From Idiomarina sp. (lineage in GTDB: Bacteria; Pseudomonadota; Gammaproteobacteria; Enterobacterales; Alteromonadaceae): DNA of 64,000 nucleotides. The first letter of the stretch is position 1; every line of letters begins with the position of its first letter. Both the position numbers and the translations under genes were made by a program. The stretch spans positions 307,989-371,988 of the forward strand of contig JAIUMU010000003.1 of assembly GCA_022565355.1 (NCBI GenBank), written 5' to 3'. This document shows positions 63,035 through 64,000 of the stretch, piece after piece. The notes beneath the pieces were generated by a model, which was not told the origin of the DNA, did no database searches, and saw only the letters and a list, made by a program, of their open reading frames with translations.

Positions 63035-63406
63035 GTGAGTAGGTATGCATACCCTCGGGAGTTACGTCTGTTAACTCCCGCAGATTTCCAAAACGTCTTC
63101 AATAATCCCCCAGTTAAAGCTGTAAGTAACGAATTCACTTTCCTTGCTAAGCCAAATGAGCGGGATTACCCTCGCATGGGCGTTACTATTAGCAAAAAAG
63201 TAGCTAAGCGCGCTGTCGATCGTAATCGCATTAAAAGAATCATTCGTGAAACCTATCGTTTAAAGCAGCATAAATTGCCCGGCTTTGATATCATCGTCAT
63301 CGCCAAGCCTGGGGTAACTAAATTAGACAATGATGCCCTCAGCGATCTGTTGGATTATTTATGGCGAAAATTAAGCAAACGCTGCAAGCAATATTCCGCG
63401 GAATAA
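63035..63406 (+). CDS. rnpA: Ribonuclease P protein component
   Basis: 123-aa basic protein that helps the RNase P RNA process tRNA 5' ends. Starts with GTG. Contains [20 protein letters not shown] and the RNR motif in [24 protein letters not shown] sequence ([20 protein letters not shown]). It overlaps yidD by 46 bases, the usual arrangement. Confidence 0.96.
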   Translation: MSRYAYPRELRLLTPADFQNVFNNPPVKAVSNEFTFLAKPNERDYPRMGVTISKKVAKRAVDRNRIKRIIRETYRLKQHKLPGFDIIVIAKPGVTKLDNDALSDLLDYLWRKLSKRCKQYSAE

Positions 63407-63651
63407 TGATTGCAATGATTCGGTTCTACCAGTTGGCCATTAGCCCGCTGCTAGGGCCACGTTGCCGTTTTTATCCAACCTGCTCTGAGTACACTATTAT
63501 TGCGTTAAAGCAGTATGGGGTGTTTAAAGGCAGCTGGCTCGCCATAAAACGAATTAGCAAGTGTCATCCGGGAAATCCCGGTGGTTTTGATCCGGTTCCT
63601 GGTTCGCAATGCGATACGGAACACCAAGAAACGCAACGAGAGAATAAGTAA
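63361..63651 (+). CDS. yidD: YidD, membrane protein insertion efficiency factor
   Basis: 96 aa with the family signature [17 protein letters not shown] (residues about 30-46) and [18 protein letters not shown]. Amphipathic, inner-membrane associated, assists YidC. Begins inside the rnpA 3' end and stops two bases before the yidC ATG. Confidence 0.96.
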   Translation: MAKIKQTLQAIFRGIMIAMIRFYQLAISPLLGPRCRFYPTCSEYTIIALKQYGVFKGSWLAIKRISKCHPGNPGGFDPVPGSQCDTEHQETQRENK

Positions 63652-63653
63652 CT

Positions 63654-64000
63654 ATGGATTCGCAACGTACAATTCTGGTTATTGCCTTATTGGTTCTATC
63701 ATTTTTTATGTTCCAACAATGGCAACTAAAAGGTGGCAATACCCCAGGCATCGATCCTACCAGCGCACCACAAGTAACCGAGCCTGCTCCAAACGCTGAT
63801 GTTCCAGAAGTAACTGGTGATATTCCAGTTGCTGGTAACGATGGTTCTGTTCCAGCCGCTGAAACTACCGCAGTTTCCGGCGATACCGTTATCGTGGAAA
63901 CCGATGTGCTACGTGTAGAAATTAGCTTACGCGGCGGTGATTTAATTAAAGCCGAATTGCTACAACATGCCGACCGCCTTGGCGAAGAAGCACGTTACAC
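63654..64000 (+). CDS. yidC: YidC, membrane protein insertase (N-terminal part)
   Basis: The first 115 codons are visible before the right edge. The N-terminal helix MDSQRTILVIALLVLSFFMF is followed by a Pro/Ala/Thr/Glu-rich linker and the start of the periplasmic P1 domain (VETDVLRVEISLRGGDLIKA). Together with YidD this is the standard rpmH-rnpA-yidD-yidC order. Confidence 0.96.
   Translation, partial: MDSQRTILVIALLVLSFFMFQQWQLKGGNTPGIDPTSAPQVTEPAPNADVPEVTGDIPVAGNDGSVPAAETTAVSGDTVIVETDVLRVEISLRGGDLIKAELLQHADRLGEEARY

Overview
The window looks like the chromosome of a motile, salt-adapted gammaproteobacterium of the Alteromonadales type. Gene orders typical of that group (dnaA-dnaN-recF-gyrB next to rpmH-rnpA-yidD-yidC, dprA-smg-yrdD-tsaC, def-fmt-rsmB-trkA, engB/yihI near polA), the complete sodium-type Mrp antiporter and a bacterial voltage-gated sodium channel would suit Idiomarina, Aliidiomarina or a relative. 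This is inference from protein content and gene order; there is no rRNA gene to test it. There is no phage, insertion sequence, CRISPR array or tRNA gene that I can see. The window is nearly all core genome.

Layout. 1-7.1 kb: flagellar rod/hook/ring genes flgB-C-D-E-F-G-H-I on the minus strand, running off the left edge, and divergently flgA, then flgM (with a textbook sigma-28 promoter and a TTG start) and flgN. 7.1-9.1 kb: an isochorismatase-like hydrolase and a secreted amidohydrolase. 9.1-16.3 kb: a voltage-gated sodium channel divergent from mrpABCDEFG. 16.4-18.3 kb: cysE-cysK. 18.4-25.8 kb: a second amidohydrolase, DUF2489, yihI, a DUF885 lipoprotein, an EamA permease, engB and cytochrome c4. 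25.8-28.9 kb: polA with a possible small RNA just downstream of it. 29.5-32.7 kb: a DUF945 protein and an SLC13/TrkA-C permease. 32.7-38.4 kb: aroE, a membrane-anchored Lys/Ala-rich protein, hemF, tsaC, yrdD, smg, dprA. 38.6-44.4 kb: def-fmt-rsmB-trkA and trkH. 44.4-50.3 kb: slt and fadBA. 50.5-56.3 kb: tusA, a GNAT enzyme, a membrane-anchored XRE regulator, tag, glyQS and a small membrane protein. 56.4-62.6 kb: gyrB-recF-dnaN-dnaA. 62.8 kb to the right edge: rpmH-rnpA-yidD-yidC.

The least expected signals lie in the non-coding and overlapping DNA. Four palindromes matching the chromosomal ParB site parS are spread over 8.8 kb beside dnaA; two of them are inside recF, each encoding Phe-His-Val-Glu. 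In the flagellar operon the 3' ends of flgB and flgG, stop codon included, have been copied as short tandem repeats (14 bp and 15 bp) that fill the intergenic gaps. Oriented terminators point to possible unannotated small RNAs downstream of polA (the place of Spot 42) and upstream of yihI (the place of CsrC). The sodium channel and the Mrp operon share one divergent 235-bp control region, suggesting a coupled Na+ entry and exit circuit. I did not find a wholly new multi-gene system.
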